64,000 nucleotides of DNA from Candidatus Pacearchaeota archaeon (lineage in GTDB: Archaea > Nanobdellota > Nanobdellia > Pacearchaeales > GW2011-AR1), in assembly GCA_018303845.1 (NCBI GenBank), contig JAGVXH010000005.1, positions 1 to 64,000 on the forward strand, in the 5' to 3' direction. Positions within the stretch are counted from its first letter, which is position 1. Each line of letters begins with the position of its first letter. The notes under the pieces were generated by a model. The model was not told where the DNA came from and made no database searches. It saw only the letters and a program-made list of their open reading frames with translations. The position numbers and the translations under genes are program-made. Below, piece by piece: positions 9,101-17,110 of the stretch.

Positions 9101-12100
9101 CATAAACATCCTTAAAATAAGAAACACTCTGCTTCATCGTATTCCAAGACTGTTCAACCAAAGCATACTCCCCACCACCTCGAACCCGTCCTCCGCTAAT
9201 CGCATATTCAATAACACCGGGAATCATCTGGTCCATCAAAGGCGACAACTGCCTCCAAAAAAACTCACACTTGTAAATCGAAGTAATCTGGTCACAAATC
9301 CCAATCATCTCTCCTGTCTCAATACTATGGGTCAAACATTCCCTTTCGCTTTTCAAAATAGAAAGATAAGCATCAAGTCCAGCATGCACACCACTAAGAC
9401 AAACCGGAATAAAAACTCCCTCCTTCGCATTCGGCAAACACAAAACCAAACTTCCAACAATCCCAGTCTGAATCACATCACTAACTGGAAACTTCCCGCC
9501 AAAATCACATCGGCTAGGAGGACAAATCACCGGGTCACAAACATTAAACATTAACTTACAGTCCGACGGACTCATAAAATCCTGACACTCAAATCCACCA
9601 ATCTCACTCATCGGCGCCCCAACTTCAATCATCTCATCAAAAATACCTATCCCTCTTTTCCCATATTGTTGTGAAGCCTGCTTAATCGCCTCTCTAGCCT
9701 TTCCATAAAGTCTACTGACCTCACCAGAACTTATTCTAGGACACGGAATAAAATTCTTAACTTCCCCAACAGTATTCACATCAAAACTCTGACACAAATC
9801 GTCCCCAGTTCCAGATTGCATCAAACCATTCGTCCCAATATTACAAATTTTAAAATACCTAACATCAGCCGAAGCAGTATACCCCTGAGGAGAATCATCA
9901 ATAAAAGTCCCACCACTATTTGCAACCATCGCATACCAGCCACTATTCAAATCAAACGGCACAACTGCGGGTAGTCCCTTGTTGTCCCCAGATTCATAAT
10001 AACTAACCCTAGCCGTCCCTTTTGGCCAAACATTAGAACAATCCTTAGAATCGCTAGCCCCAGAAAAAACAACCTTATTAAAAAAATCAGGTTTCGCCAC
10101 CTTTCCCCACTTACTATTATTATACTGATAAACCTCCGCAACCCCACTAACCCCATTCTTATCATTTTCTCCCAAAATCAAAACATATTCTTCTCCGCCA
10201 TAAGTAGCAACTTGAACTTTCTGAGAATCCTTCAACCCAAGCCCACTTAAATAAGAATAATCCCTAACAGTCTTACCACTTCCCTGAAAAACTTTCGTAT
10301 CCTTATCAACAATTGTAACAACATCCATAGAAGTCACTCCAGTCCCAAGCTTACCAACCAAATTACTAACGGCCTTATTCTTATCCGCCGACGCCCTCTC
10401 TGCCAATGCCACATTCCTCAAAGCATCATCCATCTCACTCTTCGCAACACTCTCAACACTCCCCTTCCCCCTAGCCGCCTCCCATGTCAAAACCGCACGA
10501 ATCTGCGAAGTCGTATAAAGCGAAGAAGTAGGAACCTTAATCTCCTCATTCCCAACATTCACGATAACAGGATTACCCACAATCTGCTTCCTCAAATCTT
10601 CCTTATACTTAGTATCATTAGAAATCCCTTCGCCCCCAAACAATCCTCCGCTATCTCCAATATTCCCCTTCTGTGCAGCTTCCATCTTTGCATTAACTCC
10701 ACTCAAAACCCCAGTCATCGCCACAACATCCGCATCAATTTCCTTACTCAAAAGATTATAACACTGAGTCCGCGTCATATCCGGATGCTCCAATGCACAC
10801 TTCTTCTTGTACTCTATCATCACCTTGCTACGAGCAGCAGCTTCACCAGAAACTCCCGTAGCCATATTCTTAATCATCAGAACCGCACTCGTCGCAAAAC
10901 ACGCCCCCTTAAGACCAGTCACAACATTCCCAAGCCTCTCAACAATTCCCTCCCACTTCGCAATCGACACATTCAAATTCTTAATCATTTCAGTCGCCCT
11001 CTCCGGACTAAGCTCAATCGCTCTCTTCTCAACTCCAATCCTAAAAGTAAAATCAGCCTCACTCTTATCATGCTTAACATCCGGAATAAGCGTCACATGC
11101 GCAACCTCATTAACACGAATCTCTTCAACATAAAAATCAACACCAGCAAAATTCTCATGCGACCCTTCATTAATCCAAACAGTCCTAGACCTATCAACTC
11201 CTGTAGCCTTCGAAATCTTACTATAAAATCTAACATTAACCCTTCCAGGAGCAATCTTCAAAATATTAACAGTCCCAACATCCCCCCCTAAACTAACATT
11301 ATCACTCTCATTTAGCCCAGAATAAAAATTAGGCCCAACCTTCAAATCAACAGTCTTCTCTCCCGAGCTGGCCGCCTTAAAATCCACAACACTAATAGAC
11401 TTAAATTCATCCCCAACATAAACATTAACAAAACTCTTAGAATAATCCGTCCCATCCATCCTCGCCCTCATATCAGAAACATAACTAGCACTAGCAGCCA
11501 AAGGATACCTCTTCAAAAATAAATCCATCAATTTCTTCTGTGTCATATAATTGCCAATCTTCCCAGCCAAAACAATCTCCTCATACAAAGCCTCCTCTCC
11601 CCAAGTCCCACCAATCTCTTTCTCCTCGCTCCCATAATCTTCAACCAGCTCATCTCTAACAATCAAAACCGACTTCTCAAAATAAACATCAGAACTCTCA
11701 TCTTCCAAAACATTACTAACCCCAAAAAAAGTCACACCATTTTCATACTGACCTTTTTCCAAAATAAAACCCTCAACTCCTTGAGCCTTCATCCAATCTT
11801 CCAATACACCAGTAAAATCCGCCTCACTCCCTTTCTTGTCAGCTAGCTTATTGACCTCAGCATAAATATTCGTCATCTTCTTAACGCTGCTAATCCCCTT
11901 AGTCAAAATAACGATATCTCTTTCCTTCTCGTCAAATCCCTTGGGATACTTCCCAACATAAGACAAATAATAATCCTGAGTAACCTTCCCTCCAACCTTC
12001 ACCTCAACTTCCTCCTCAGCCTCTCCCTTAACAATCTTAAACATAACTCCTTCTCCGCTTAAAACTAGGGGCGCAATCTTTCCAGCACCAGAACAAGAAA

Positions 12101-13046
12101 TCGTAATCTCACCATCATTATTCCCACGAACAACCAATTTACTAACAGAACACTTCCCATCCAAAAATTTACTACCCTTCCTAACCCAAATATTACTCCC
12201 ATCAACATTTAGCAAAGCCATATCTTCCTGCGTAGTGATATCCGTCAATTTCACCTTTAATCCAGCCTTACAATAAAACCCAGGCAAATAACTCGAACTA
12301 CTAGTCTCCCCCTCTTTCAAAGTCAGTGTCCTCAAAACATTATCCTTACTACCCATAACCTGAATCCTCGCAACACCATTTTCAACATCCAAAACTCTCA
12401 AATATCCTCGACCATTCCAAAAAGAACTAGCCATATAATTCTGTTGCCATTCATTCTCCCCCATCGGTTCCAAATAATAATCTCCAGATCCAGTCCCATA
12501 AGCTTCCTCCGCATCATAAGTCATCGTGGCAGTCAAATTCCCAAAAATCCATTCCGTCATATTCGCCTCAACCTTATCCTGCTTCAAAATAATTACAACA
12601 TAACCAATGTTCTCCAAAGTTGGACTCCCAAGCAAAGTAGAATAAGATTTAACAGCAGCACGAGCCGGATGAAAAACAACAGACCGAACACCCTCAGGAT
12701 AATCTCCCTTAAACGAAATAGACTTAATCGCAGAAACCTTAATCAAAGGATTAACCTTAATCGCATACAATTGACAAAAAACCGGAACATTTTGCTCGGC
12801 AAGTAAATCACTCGTAACAACCGACGGGCTACATCCTCCAGGCGGAATTCCAATCACAAAATCAGTCGTAGCATTACACTGTCCATCCTTCATCCCAGAA
12901 AGAATAGGCCAATAATTCTCAAAATCCCCAGCATACAAATCATCAAACGTCGGCTGATTCGCCTGCCAATTACTAGAAGGATTACTATAAGCAAAAACCC
13001 CACTCATCACAAAAATCATTCCTAACAAAAACAAAAACTTTTTCAT
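6168..13046 (-). CDS. Giant secreted protein with C-terminal lysozyme-like (GH24-type) and lytic-transglycosylase-like domains
   Basis: The 2292-aa protein starts at MKKFLFLLGMIFVMSGVFA, a clear signal peptide. An in-frame ATG at 13118 would add a Gly-rich leader ahead of it and is less likely. Residues about 20-1790 are unrecognised and Cys-containing, with short hydrophobic stretches. Residues about 1797-1965 resemble T4-type lysozyme (KWEGFSGSVYVIDGKKHIGV followed by GHQL, putative catalytic Glu near 1810). The usual Thr is His and the Asp is displaced by one residue. Residues about 2114-2292 form an SLT fold (LMLLSLMQQES, then SNAYGLMQVA, later YALRGYNG). The Glu in QQES is the predicted catalytic acid. 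It lies downstream of a pilin-like gene in the same operon. The substrate is unknown; murein of other cells is one possibility. Confidence 0.85.
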   Translation of the reverse strand: MKKFLFLLGMIFVMSGVFAYSNPSSNWQANQPTFDDLYAGDFENYWPILSGMKDGQCNATTDFVIGIPPGGCSPSVVTSDLLAEQNVPVFCQLYAIKVNPLIKVSAIKSISFKGDYPEGVRSVVFHPARAAVKSYSTLLGSPTLENIGYVVIILKQDKVEANMTEWIFGNLTATMTYDAEEAYGTGSGDYYLEPMGENEWQQNYMASSFWNGRGYLRVLDVENGVARIQVMGSKDNVLRTLTLKEGETSSSSYLPGFYCKAGLKVKLTDITTQEDMALLNVDGSNIWVRKGSKFLDGKCSVSKLVVRGNNDGEITISCSGAGKIAPLVLSGEGVMFKIVKGEAEEEVEVKVGGKVTQDYYLSYVGKYPKGFDEKERDIVILTKGISSVKKMTNIYAEVNKLADKKGSEADFTGVLEDWMKAQGVEGFILEKGQYENGVTFFGVSNVLEDESSDVYFEKSVLIVRDELVEDYGSEEKEIGGTWGEEALYEEIVLAGKIGNYMTQKKLMDLFLKRYPLAASASYVSDMRARMDGTDYSKSFVNVYVGDEFKSISVVDFKAASSGEKTVDLKVGPNFYSGLNESDNVSLGGDVGTVNILKIAPGRVNVRFYSKISKATGVDRSRTVWINEGSHENFAGVDFYVEEIRVNEVAHVTLIPDVKHDKSEADFTFRIGVEKRAIELSPERATEMIKNLNVSIAKWEGIVERLGNVVTGLKGACFATSAVLMIKNMATGVSGEAAARSKVMIEYKKKCALEHPDMTRTQCYNLLSKEIDADVVAMTGVLSGVNAKMEAAQKGNIGDSGGLFGGEGISNDTKYKEDLRKQIVGNPVIVNVGNEEIKVPTSSLYTTSQIRAVLTWEAARGKGSVESVAKSEMDDALRNVALAERASADKNKAVSNLVGKLGTGVTSMDVVTIVDKDTKVFQGSGKTVRDYSYLSGLGLKDSQKVQVATYGGEEYVLILGENDKNGVSGVAEVYQYNNSKWGKVAKPDFFNKVVFSGASDSKDCSNVWPKGTARVSYYESGDNKGLPAVVPFDLNSGWYAMVANSGGTFIDDSPQGYTASADVRYFKICNIGTNGLMQSGTGDDLCQSFDVNTVGEVKNFIPCPRISSGEVSRLYGKAREAIKQASQQYGKRGIGIFDEMIEVGAPMSEIGGFECQDFMSPSDCKLMFNVCDPVICPPSRCDFGGKFPVSDVIQTGIVGSLVLCLPNAKEGVFIPVCLSGVHAGLDAYLSILKSERECLTHSIETGEMIGICDQITSIYKCEFFWRQLSPLMDQMIPGVIEYAISGGRVRGGGEYALVEQSWNTMKQSVSYFKDVYAQNAFKAFNIRSTQEVGSSVCKAFVGTSVPGSASFIEDLLAPESPSQFYAQFSEKLFSGATVPSTSQYKVYYHIYAGKDAGVQYKVYLRDPPATSYYSSTPEVSVKSGYIAAGSSADESLDFTAPSGYKELCVVINAQEECGFKQVTTDFGLDYLSSKYVEEQATDTDITTEKQCISGNPSALSMATLNLQSGADEIISPEIAMRGIVRVCASTNPDAGVTTEDYVLCSGGSEVGGSGSSGCGVGFYCGASGYCESKSDVGIMQRHGSRWKDVGYCGEVNLRCWLDVDSVKSDLEKIEIFSGASIKMLDERRGLIDNARLDLEGVAALLSKARQDINKLAVSKSVGDGLKIVGELDRVIGNDSMSGAGTNGDRAEALSLKASVYRLLVGFKIKDAVDKVVEAREEVSEDDFVGVNVTGSEGEVLKVCDSYCKDEQGFDFGEVVGDEGESCVNRGGGYSDVEGGCCCLNEGEIPVDSGEIADSGLQEIKDYVAKWEGFSGSVYVIDGKKHIGVGHQLSSESRDLFSRAFDCNTQCFDDIIAGNRKLTEEEGRALFAYELDVHIKRTIVLFPEYNSYPVYVKKALVNAVYRGEMEVGQKTVDLINSGEWRKAAVEYINRVDYREAEAKGIGGIVDRMNENRDLFLRYAVELESGVSSVDDSAEEEEYFAEFDFVGDDAGKIYLSLEGCDLDVVGTAAVIAGGESCPLYEIYVSPLGDGTYDIMSREKEKTGFSRFFSFWPSKDVSLGKIDLSYSDSFLKDKSSDADEIFKEYGLSEESLLKGFSDSRSAEIKTEAISDSKLTEVVQAAIKEGILDKNCEKYIGSIKEVANKYSQFDALMLLSLMQQESTCNPDAKSGSNAYGLMQVASLDICKSIGVNSPLDVLGSSNSKTNIECGVMILDQKYKEKYKRYSCKEFYSKRQKQPEIDEVYYGVEYALRGYNGWSCARTLKDGREVYADHLFVEKVVDDYDSLREIAKEI

Positions 13047-13053
13047 GGAACAA

Positions 13054-13080
13054 CCCAAACCCCCAAACCCCCAAACCCCC
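13054..13080 (-). promoter_or_regulatory. Potential G-quadruplex directly upstream of the giant lysozyme-protein gene
   Basis: The minus strand carries runs of 5, 5, 5 and 3 G separated by TTT, ending 8 bases before the chosen ATG. This fits the four-G-run quadruplex pattern and would be in the mRNA leader between two co-transcribed genes. Any effect on translation is inferred. Confidence 0.6.
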
Positions 13081-13091
13081 AAACCACCACC

Positions 13092-13118
13092 ATGAATAAA
13101 ATTTTCAATTTTATTCAT
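13092..13118. other. Perfect 12-bp inverted repeat at the pilin gene 3' end
   Basis: ATGAATAAAATT and AATTTTATTCAT flank a TTC loop. The hairpin spans the stop codon of the 616-aa pilin-like gene. It has no U-run and sits inside an operon, so it may be an mRNA processing or attenuation element rather than a terminator. Confidence 0.6.
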
Positions 13119-14961
13119 AGTACACCTCGACAATCTCGTCATCAACCCTCTCCGCATTCGCAGCCAATCCCTCAATACTCGTCGGCAAACCAAACAAAGG
13201 CACATTCAAATTCAACTCTTTAGAATTAGCCAAATCTTCCGAAGTAATATATTCCTGCACCTTACCGCCACCAACAACCGCAAAATCAATATCCATCTCT
13301 GGCATATTAATATCATAACATTTCTCACTCATCCCTCCAAACATTCCAGAAAGACCAGACTCTGGAACATCCACACATTCCTTTCTACTCGTCGCCGGAA
13401 ACTTCAAACTCGAACCATCATAAACATGAACACTCACATTATAATAACCCTCAATCAATTCGATAGAATCCATTTCAGGATAAAGAACCGTAACAGAATA
13501 ATCACTCGAAACAAAAGTCACAACGCCACGATCAACTTCACCCAAATCCAAACTCAAATTATACTTCTTCTTCAAAACCACATTCGCAAGCATCTCCTCA
13601 TTAGTAGAAATCTGATATTTAGCCTGAGCATATCCGGGAGCATCAACAATAATAAATCCATTAACGCACTGCGGAAATTCTCCCCTCAAAACAGCCTCGC
13701 CAGAATAAAGCTTCGTCTCTCCAATCTGACAAACAGCGTCTAAACACTTAAAACTAATCCGCGCCTCGACTGATTCCAAATCAGTATCATAAGTATAAAC
13801 ATCAACTTTCTGATTCTTAAATTCACAAACCTTAGACTCAATATTTCTGCCATTAGTCGTTGGCATCGCCTCTCGTGCCTGATTCTTAGAAATCACAACA
13901 CCAACAGGAAACTGAAACAATTCTTCATCATCATAAAACTGCACCATCACAGGAAAATTAACATCATAAACAAAGTGGTAAGGAACATAACAAAAACCTA
14001 AAATCCCCATCCCTTCTTGCAACCCAACAGGTCGCGCAACCTTGTCCCCATACATTTCAATCCTAGTAGTCCAATCTCTCATATACAAAAAACTCAATTG
14101 CTCATCAACATCCAAACCACTATCTTCGACAAAATATTCACGCCCCTTAGACGACAAATCATAATAATCCCCATCAAGTCGAATCGAACCAATATTAGCA
14201 ACCAAGGCATCTTTCAATTCACTGGCGACATTCTCCTCAACAAAAACCCGCGGAACACAACCAATCTCAATTCCATCCATCGGGGCATAAAGCCTCAAAA
14301 CATCCAATGCATAATTCTCCAAAAACATATTAGCCTTTTCGTAATTATAAACTTCTAATGCCAAACCAAAAAATTTACCAAGTTTACTCTTGATTCCAAA
14401 ACTATGAGAACCAACAACAACAGAACTATTTCCCTTAAAAATATTAATCTTATTCAAAACCTCAACTTCAATATCTAAATCATTTATACGAACAGCCGTT
14501 TGAACATTTTTATCGTCAACAAAAACATCAAAACCTTGCATCTCAAAATCAGAAAAATCACAAAGTCCAACACGAGCCGAAACATATTCACCAAGTTCAT
14601 TTTCCATAGAAGTCTTCGTAGGAATATTTTCCCGAAGCATATTATTTCCAGAAACATACATCCAATAAGGAACACCCTGTCCCATAAAATCCAAATGACT
14701 ACTAAAAGGCATATAAGCACTTCCAGGAAAAAATTCTCCGACATCAATTCGCCCTCCCTGTTCACCCAAAAGTCTTACCCCATCCTCAGCCTGATCCTGC
14801 AAACAAGAAACATAATAATCATAAACAGGCAAAAGCTCTTCAGGAACACTTTCCCCGAAACTTCCACGCAAAGTAAAATATGCAACTAAAGCCCCAACTA
14901 TCAACACCGCCAAAATAATAAAAATCGTCACTTGCCCCTTTTTCCTTCTAATTTCTACCAT
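13111..14961 (-). CDS. Large pilin-like protein (class III prepilin signal)
   Basis: The 616-aa protein starts MVEIRRKKGQVTIFIILAV. This is a short basic leader ending in KKG, followed by an uninterrupted hydrophobic helix (about residues 10-30), the layout cut by archaeal prepilin peptidases. The large ectodomain has several Cys and beta-rich C-terminal segments and is not recognised. It starts 16 bases after a tiny RHH-like gene and is followed 64 bases later by the giant lysozyme-domain gene, so the three are probably one transcript. It may be an anchored partner of the giant protein. Confidence 0.75.
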   Translation of the reverse strand: MVEIRRKKGQVTIFIILAVLIVGALVAYFTLRGSFGESVPEELLPVYDYYVSCLQDQAEDGVRLLGEQGGRIDVGEFFPGSAYMPFSSHLDFMGQGVPYWMYVSGNNMLRENIPTKTSMENELGEYVSARVGLCDFSDFEMQGFDVFVDDKNVQTAVRINDLDIEVEVLNKINIFKGNSSVVVGSHSFGIKSKLGKFFGLALEVYNYEKANMFLENYALDVLRLYAPMDGIEIGCVPRVFVEENVASELKDALVANIGSIRLDGDYYDLSSKGREYFVEDSGLDVDEQLSFLYMRDWTTRIEMYGDKVARPVGLQEGMGILGFCYVPYHFVYDVNFPVMVQFYDDEELFQFPVGVVISKNQAREAMPTTNGRNIESKVCEFKNQKVDVYTYDTDLESVEARISFKCLDAVCQIGETKLYSGEAVLRGEFPQCVNGFIIVDAPGYAQAKYQISTNEEMLANVVLKKKYNLSLDLGEVDRGVVTFVSSDYSVTVLYPEMDSIELIEGYYNVSVHVYDGSSLKFPATSRKECVDVPESGLSGMFGGMSEKCYDINMPEMDIDFAVVGGGKVQEYITSEDLANSKELNLNVPLFGLPTSIEGLAANAERVDDEIVEVYYE

Positions 14962-14976
14962 CTAATTTCTAATACC

Positions 14977-15102
14977 TCAAGACTGCGTCTTGACTTTCTC
15001 CTTAATCAACTTCATAATCTCGCTATTAATATCCTTTTGTATACTATCCTTAAACTTCGCCCACAATTCTTCATCCTCGATAAGCAACAAATATTTTTTC
15101 AT
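14977..15102 (-). CDS. 41-aa ribbon-helix-helix-like small protein
   Basis: The protein reads MKKYLLLIEDEELWAKF followed by KDSIQKDINSEIMKLI and KEKVKTQS. A short strand followed by two helices in about 40 residues matches the layout of Arc/CopG-type RHH DNA-binding proteins. The call rests on layout only. A TATA box sits about 28 bases before its ATG, so it opens the operon that continues into the 616-aa and 2292-aa genes. It may regulate them. Confidence 0.5.
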   Translation of the reverse strand: MKKYLLLIEDEELWAKFKDSIQKDINSEIMKLIKEKVKTQS

Positions 15103-15123
15103 CCTCAAAAAACAAAACAAATC

Positions 15124-15172
15124 CAAACTTATAAAACTTCCTAACTTACTAAGTAGCTTACTAACTTACTAA
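15124..15172 (-). promoter_or_regulatory. Operon promoter with three upstream CTTACTAA repeats
   Basis: On the minus strand TTTTATAAG at about 15128-15137 is a good TATA box for the gene starting at 15102. Immediately upstream, the plus-strand octamer CTTACTAA occurs three times (15145, 15157, 15165). ACTTACTAAGT at 15144 is a near-perfect palindrome. Repeats at this position are typical operator sites. Binding by the RHH-like product is inferred. Confidence 0.5.
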
Positions 15173-15210
15173 CAAAAACACTAAAAAAGAAAATCCTCAA
15201 ATAAATTCAA

Positions 15211-15281
15211 GATCCCGTAGTCTAATGGCAGAACGCATCGTTGACTTCGATGAGGCCCAAGTCCGATTCTTGGCGGGATCA
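15211..15281 (+). tRNA. tRNA-Val (anticodon GAC)
   Basis: The acceptor GATCCCG/CGGGATC pairs fully, with discriminator A. The anticodon stem is CATCG/CGATG with loop TTGACTT, giving anticodon GAC at 15243-15245. The T stem is CCAAG/CTTGG with loop TCCGATT, a slightly unusual T loop. No intron and no downstream 3' copy are seen. Confidence 0.85.
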
Positions 15282-15405
15282 TTTATCCTCATGCTTATTT
15301 TCAAAAAAAACAAATGAAATTACTGCCTTAGTCCATGTCATATAAAATAAATTTTAGTACGTGAAAAGACAAAATTTTAATAAGTCCATTCTGTCCATAA
15401 ATAAT

Positions 15406-16155
15406 ATGGCTATTAAAAATCTTACAAATCAATTTTTTGATATCAATAAACTTCCACAGGAGGAAGGCATTTTGGTATTCCCGATTTCCATGAGTAGAAT
15501 CTCAAACTCTCAAAATGCAAAGAATTGTTGGGAATATATGAAAATCTTCAGTCCTGATAAAATAATAAAGCCCCTAGTTGGCTTAAATTTTATTTATGGC
15601 GACTATCTTTACTTCAATTCTGATGAAAAGGCATCAGATTTAAAAAATAAATTCATGCCTTTAATTCTCTCACACAAAAATGAATTTCTAAAACTAATAT
15701 CAAAAAATCCATTTTACATTGAACAAGCATTTTCTTTTATCACATGGAATCAAGCTTTATTAGAATGTAAAAATTATACGAACCTTCTTGGTCAATTAAA
15801 AAAATTCTATAAGAAAGATAAAAGTTTTCAAAAATACATGAAAGAAGATTTGAAAAGCACAGGAAAGGAAAAACTTGATAAGAATCAATTAAATTTCTTT
15901 TTAGAAGAAACATTATTATTTTATTTAATCGCTAAGGGAAAAATGTTTTTAAAAAATAATTATGTTCATGGACATGAAAAATGGATCTTGTGGTGTTATC
16001 CAGGCAAACCACTGAAGTCACAAATTTATCTAATTAAAACCAATTTATTCAAATTTCACAATAAAAAGAACAAGTTCGAAAACTGTTTTTATGATTTAAA
16101 AGAGAAAAAACTTTATGATTTTTCTAGAATAGATCTAGATACATTGCAATTGTAA
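15406..16155 (+). CDS. Hypothetical protein, possible cyclodipeptide-synthase-like fold
   Basis: The 249-aa protein is taken from the ATG at 15406. A TATA box at 15341-15349 argues against the in-frame GTG at 15361. The layout recalls tRNA-dependent cyclodipeptide synthases: an early FPISMS segment where CDPSs have their Ser motif, then GDYLYFN in the place of a D.L..N motif. FFLEETLLF aligns with the CDPS YxxxELPLF helix, keeping Glu but with Phe for Tyr. The similarity is weak and is my inference. It lies next to tRNA-Val. Codons here end in A/T much more than in its neighbours, suggesting transfer. Confidence 0.35.
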   Translation: MAIKNLTNQFFDINKLPQEEGILVFPISMSRISNSQNAKNCWEYMKIFSPDKIIKPLVGLNFIYGDYLYFNSDEKASDLKNKFMPLILSHKNEFLKLISKNPFYIEQAFSFITWNQALLECKNYTNLLGQLKKFYKKDKSFQKYMKEDLKSTGKEKLDKNQLNFFLEETLLFYLIAKGKMFLKNNYVHGHEKWILWCYPGKPLKSQIYLIKTNLFKFHNKKNKFENCFYDLKEKKLYDFSRIDLDTLQL

Positions 16156-16287
16156 CAAGCGCCAAAATTTACTCTGAAGCTTACCTCGCGAATTATCAAA
16201 ATGTTATACTGGCTTTCCCTAATTTTTACTGCACAAAAGCTTCCCTTAAAACTAATGCTCTATCCTCACAACCCATTCCCAAAAATT

Positions 16288-16566
16288 TTATTTCCTCTTC
16301 CCAACCTTCCCACCTAAAACCCGACCCCAATTCTCTTCAAGCTCCTCAAATTTCAAAGAACCAAAATCAACACCACTCACCTCACAAAAATCAACCACCA
16401 AACTCTTCGGCATCAACCTCACCTCGCTATAATAATTCTTCAAAGTAGAATATGGAACAACAAACCCAAACTGCAACAATCCTCGAAGACTAGGGCTCTT
16501 CAACTTCAAGATAACATCATCCAAAAACGCCCTCTGCCCACCTTCTTTCAAAAACCGAATTTTCAT
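16288..16566 (-). CDS. Small HTH-type conserved archaeal protein
   Basis: The 92-aa basic protein reads MKIRFLKEGGQRAFLDDVI, then SLRGLLQFGFVVPYSTLKNY, then SEVRLMPKSLVVDFCEVSGV, ending in ENWGRVLGGKVGKRK. The middle resembles a helix-turn-helix with a recognition helix around VPYSTLKNYY. The C-terminal WGxxxGGKxGKR motif recurs in small archaeal proteins that I cannot name precisely. Probably DNA- or RNA-binding. It is a single gene facing the L44e operon. Confidence 0.5.
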   Translation of the reverse strand: MKIRFLKEGGQRAFLDDVILKLKSPSLRGLLQFGFVVPYSTLKNYYSEVRLMPKSLVVDFCEVSGVDFGSLKFEELEENWGRVLGGKVGKRK

Positions 16567-16614
16567 ACAAAACTAAACCTTCTAATATTAATAAAACATT
16601 CCAAAAACAAATTT

Positions 16615-16699
16615 CCACAAGAAGACAACTGAGTCGAAAAGGGACTGCCTCAACCAAAAAAAATAAATATCTGTGAGGGTACTCCTTGGCTTTTTGTAG
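16615..16699. repeat. Family A intergenic hairpin repeat, copy 1 (85 bp)
   Basis: It begins CCACAAGAAGACAACTGAGT and ends CTCCTTGGCTTTTTGTAG, so the ends are imperfect inverted repeats. The inner part AAATAAATATCTGTGAGGGT is shared almost exactly with the copy at 36386. It has no ORF and is likely a small non-autonomous mobile element or structured RNA. Confidence 0.8.
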
Positions 16700-16806
16700 A
16701 ATCTAAAATCTAATCTCTAAAATCTACCATCTATTAAATACAAGGTATTTAACTGTGGGACCATACCAACCCAAAACTTTAAAAACAAAAATCAAACCAT
16801 AACCTT

Positions 16807-17109
16807 ATGAAAATGCCAAAAAAGCTAAATCGATACTGCCCATACTGTAAAAAGAAGACAGATCAAAAAGTAAAACAGCAAAGTACTGGCAAGCCCTCAA
16901 CAATGAAGCGAGGTTCAAAGATGAGAGCAATGCTACGAGGACTAAACCGAGGAATCGGAAATCTAGGACGTTATTCTCGTATGAAAAACCAAGCAAAAAA
17001 TCAACGTAAAACAACTAAAAAAACAGCTATCGTCTACACTTGCACAGTCTGCAACAAAGGCAAAGACCAAAAGAAAGGTATCCGAACGAGCAAATTGGTA
17101 TTAGAATAA
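16807..17109 (+). CDS. rpl44e: 50S ribosomal protein L44e
   Basis: The 100-aa basic protein has the L44e zinc site made of CPYCKK (residues about 11-16) and CTVCNK (about 81-86), and the conserved STGKPSTMKRGSKM-like core. TATA-like CTTTAAAAAC lies about 28 bases upstream. It is followed after one base by S3Ae, so the two are co-transcribed. Confidence 0.95.
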   Translation: MKMPKKLNRYCPYCKKKTDQKVKQQSTGKPSTMKRGSKMRAMLRGLNRGIGNLGRYSRMKNQAKNQRKTTKKTAIVYTCTVCNKGKDQKKGIRTSKLVLE

Positions 17110-17110
17110 A

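Noticed and set aside
8883..9554. Long plus-strand ORFs inside the giant 6.2-13.0 kb gene and similar ones elsewhere
   Set aside because: They are antisense shadows, rich in Asn/Ser/Thr/Arg, with no domain, and the opposite strand has a convincing gene.
13047..13205. Upstream in-frame extension of the 2292-aa gene
   Set aside because: It would overlap the pilin gene and place a Cys/Arg-rich or Gly-rich leader before a perfect signal peptide.
15361..15405. GTG start at 15361 for the CDPS-like gene
   Set aside because: The TATA box at 15341-15349 predicts transcription starting downstream of this codon.
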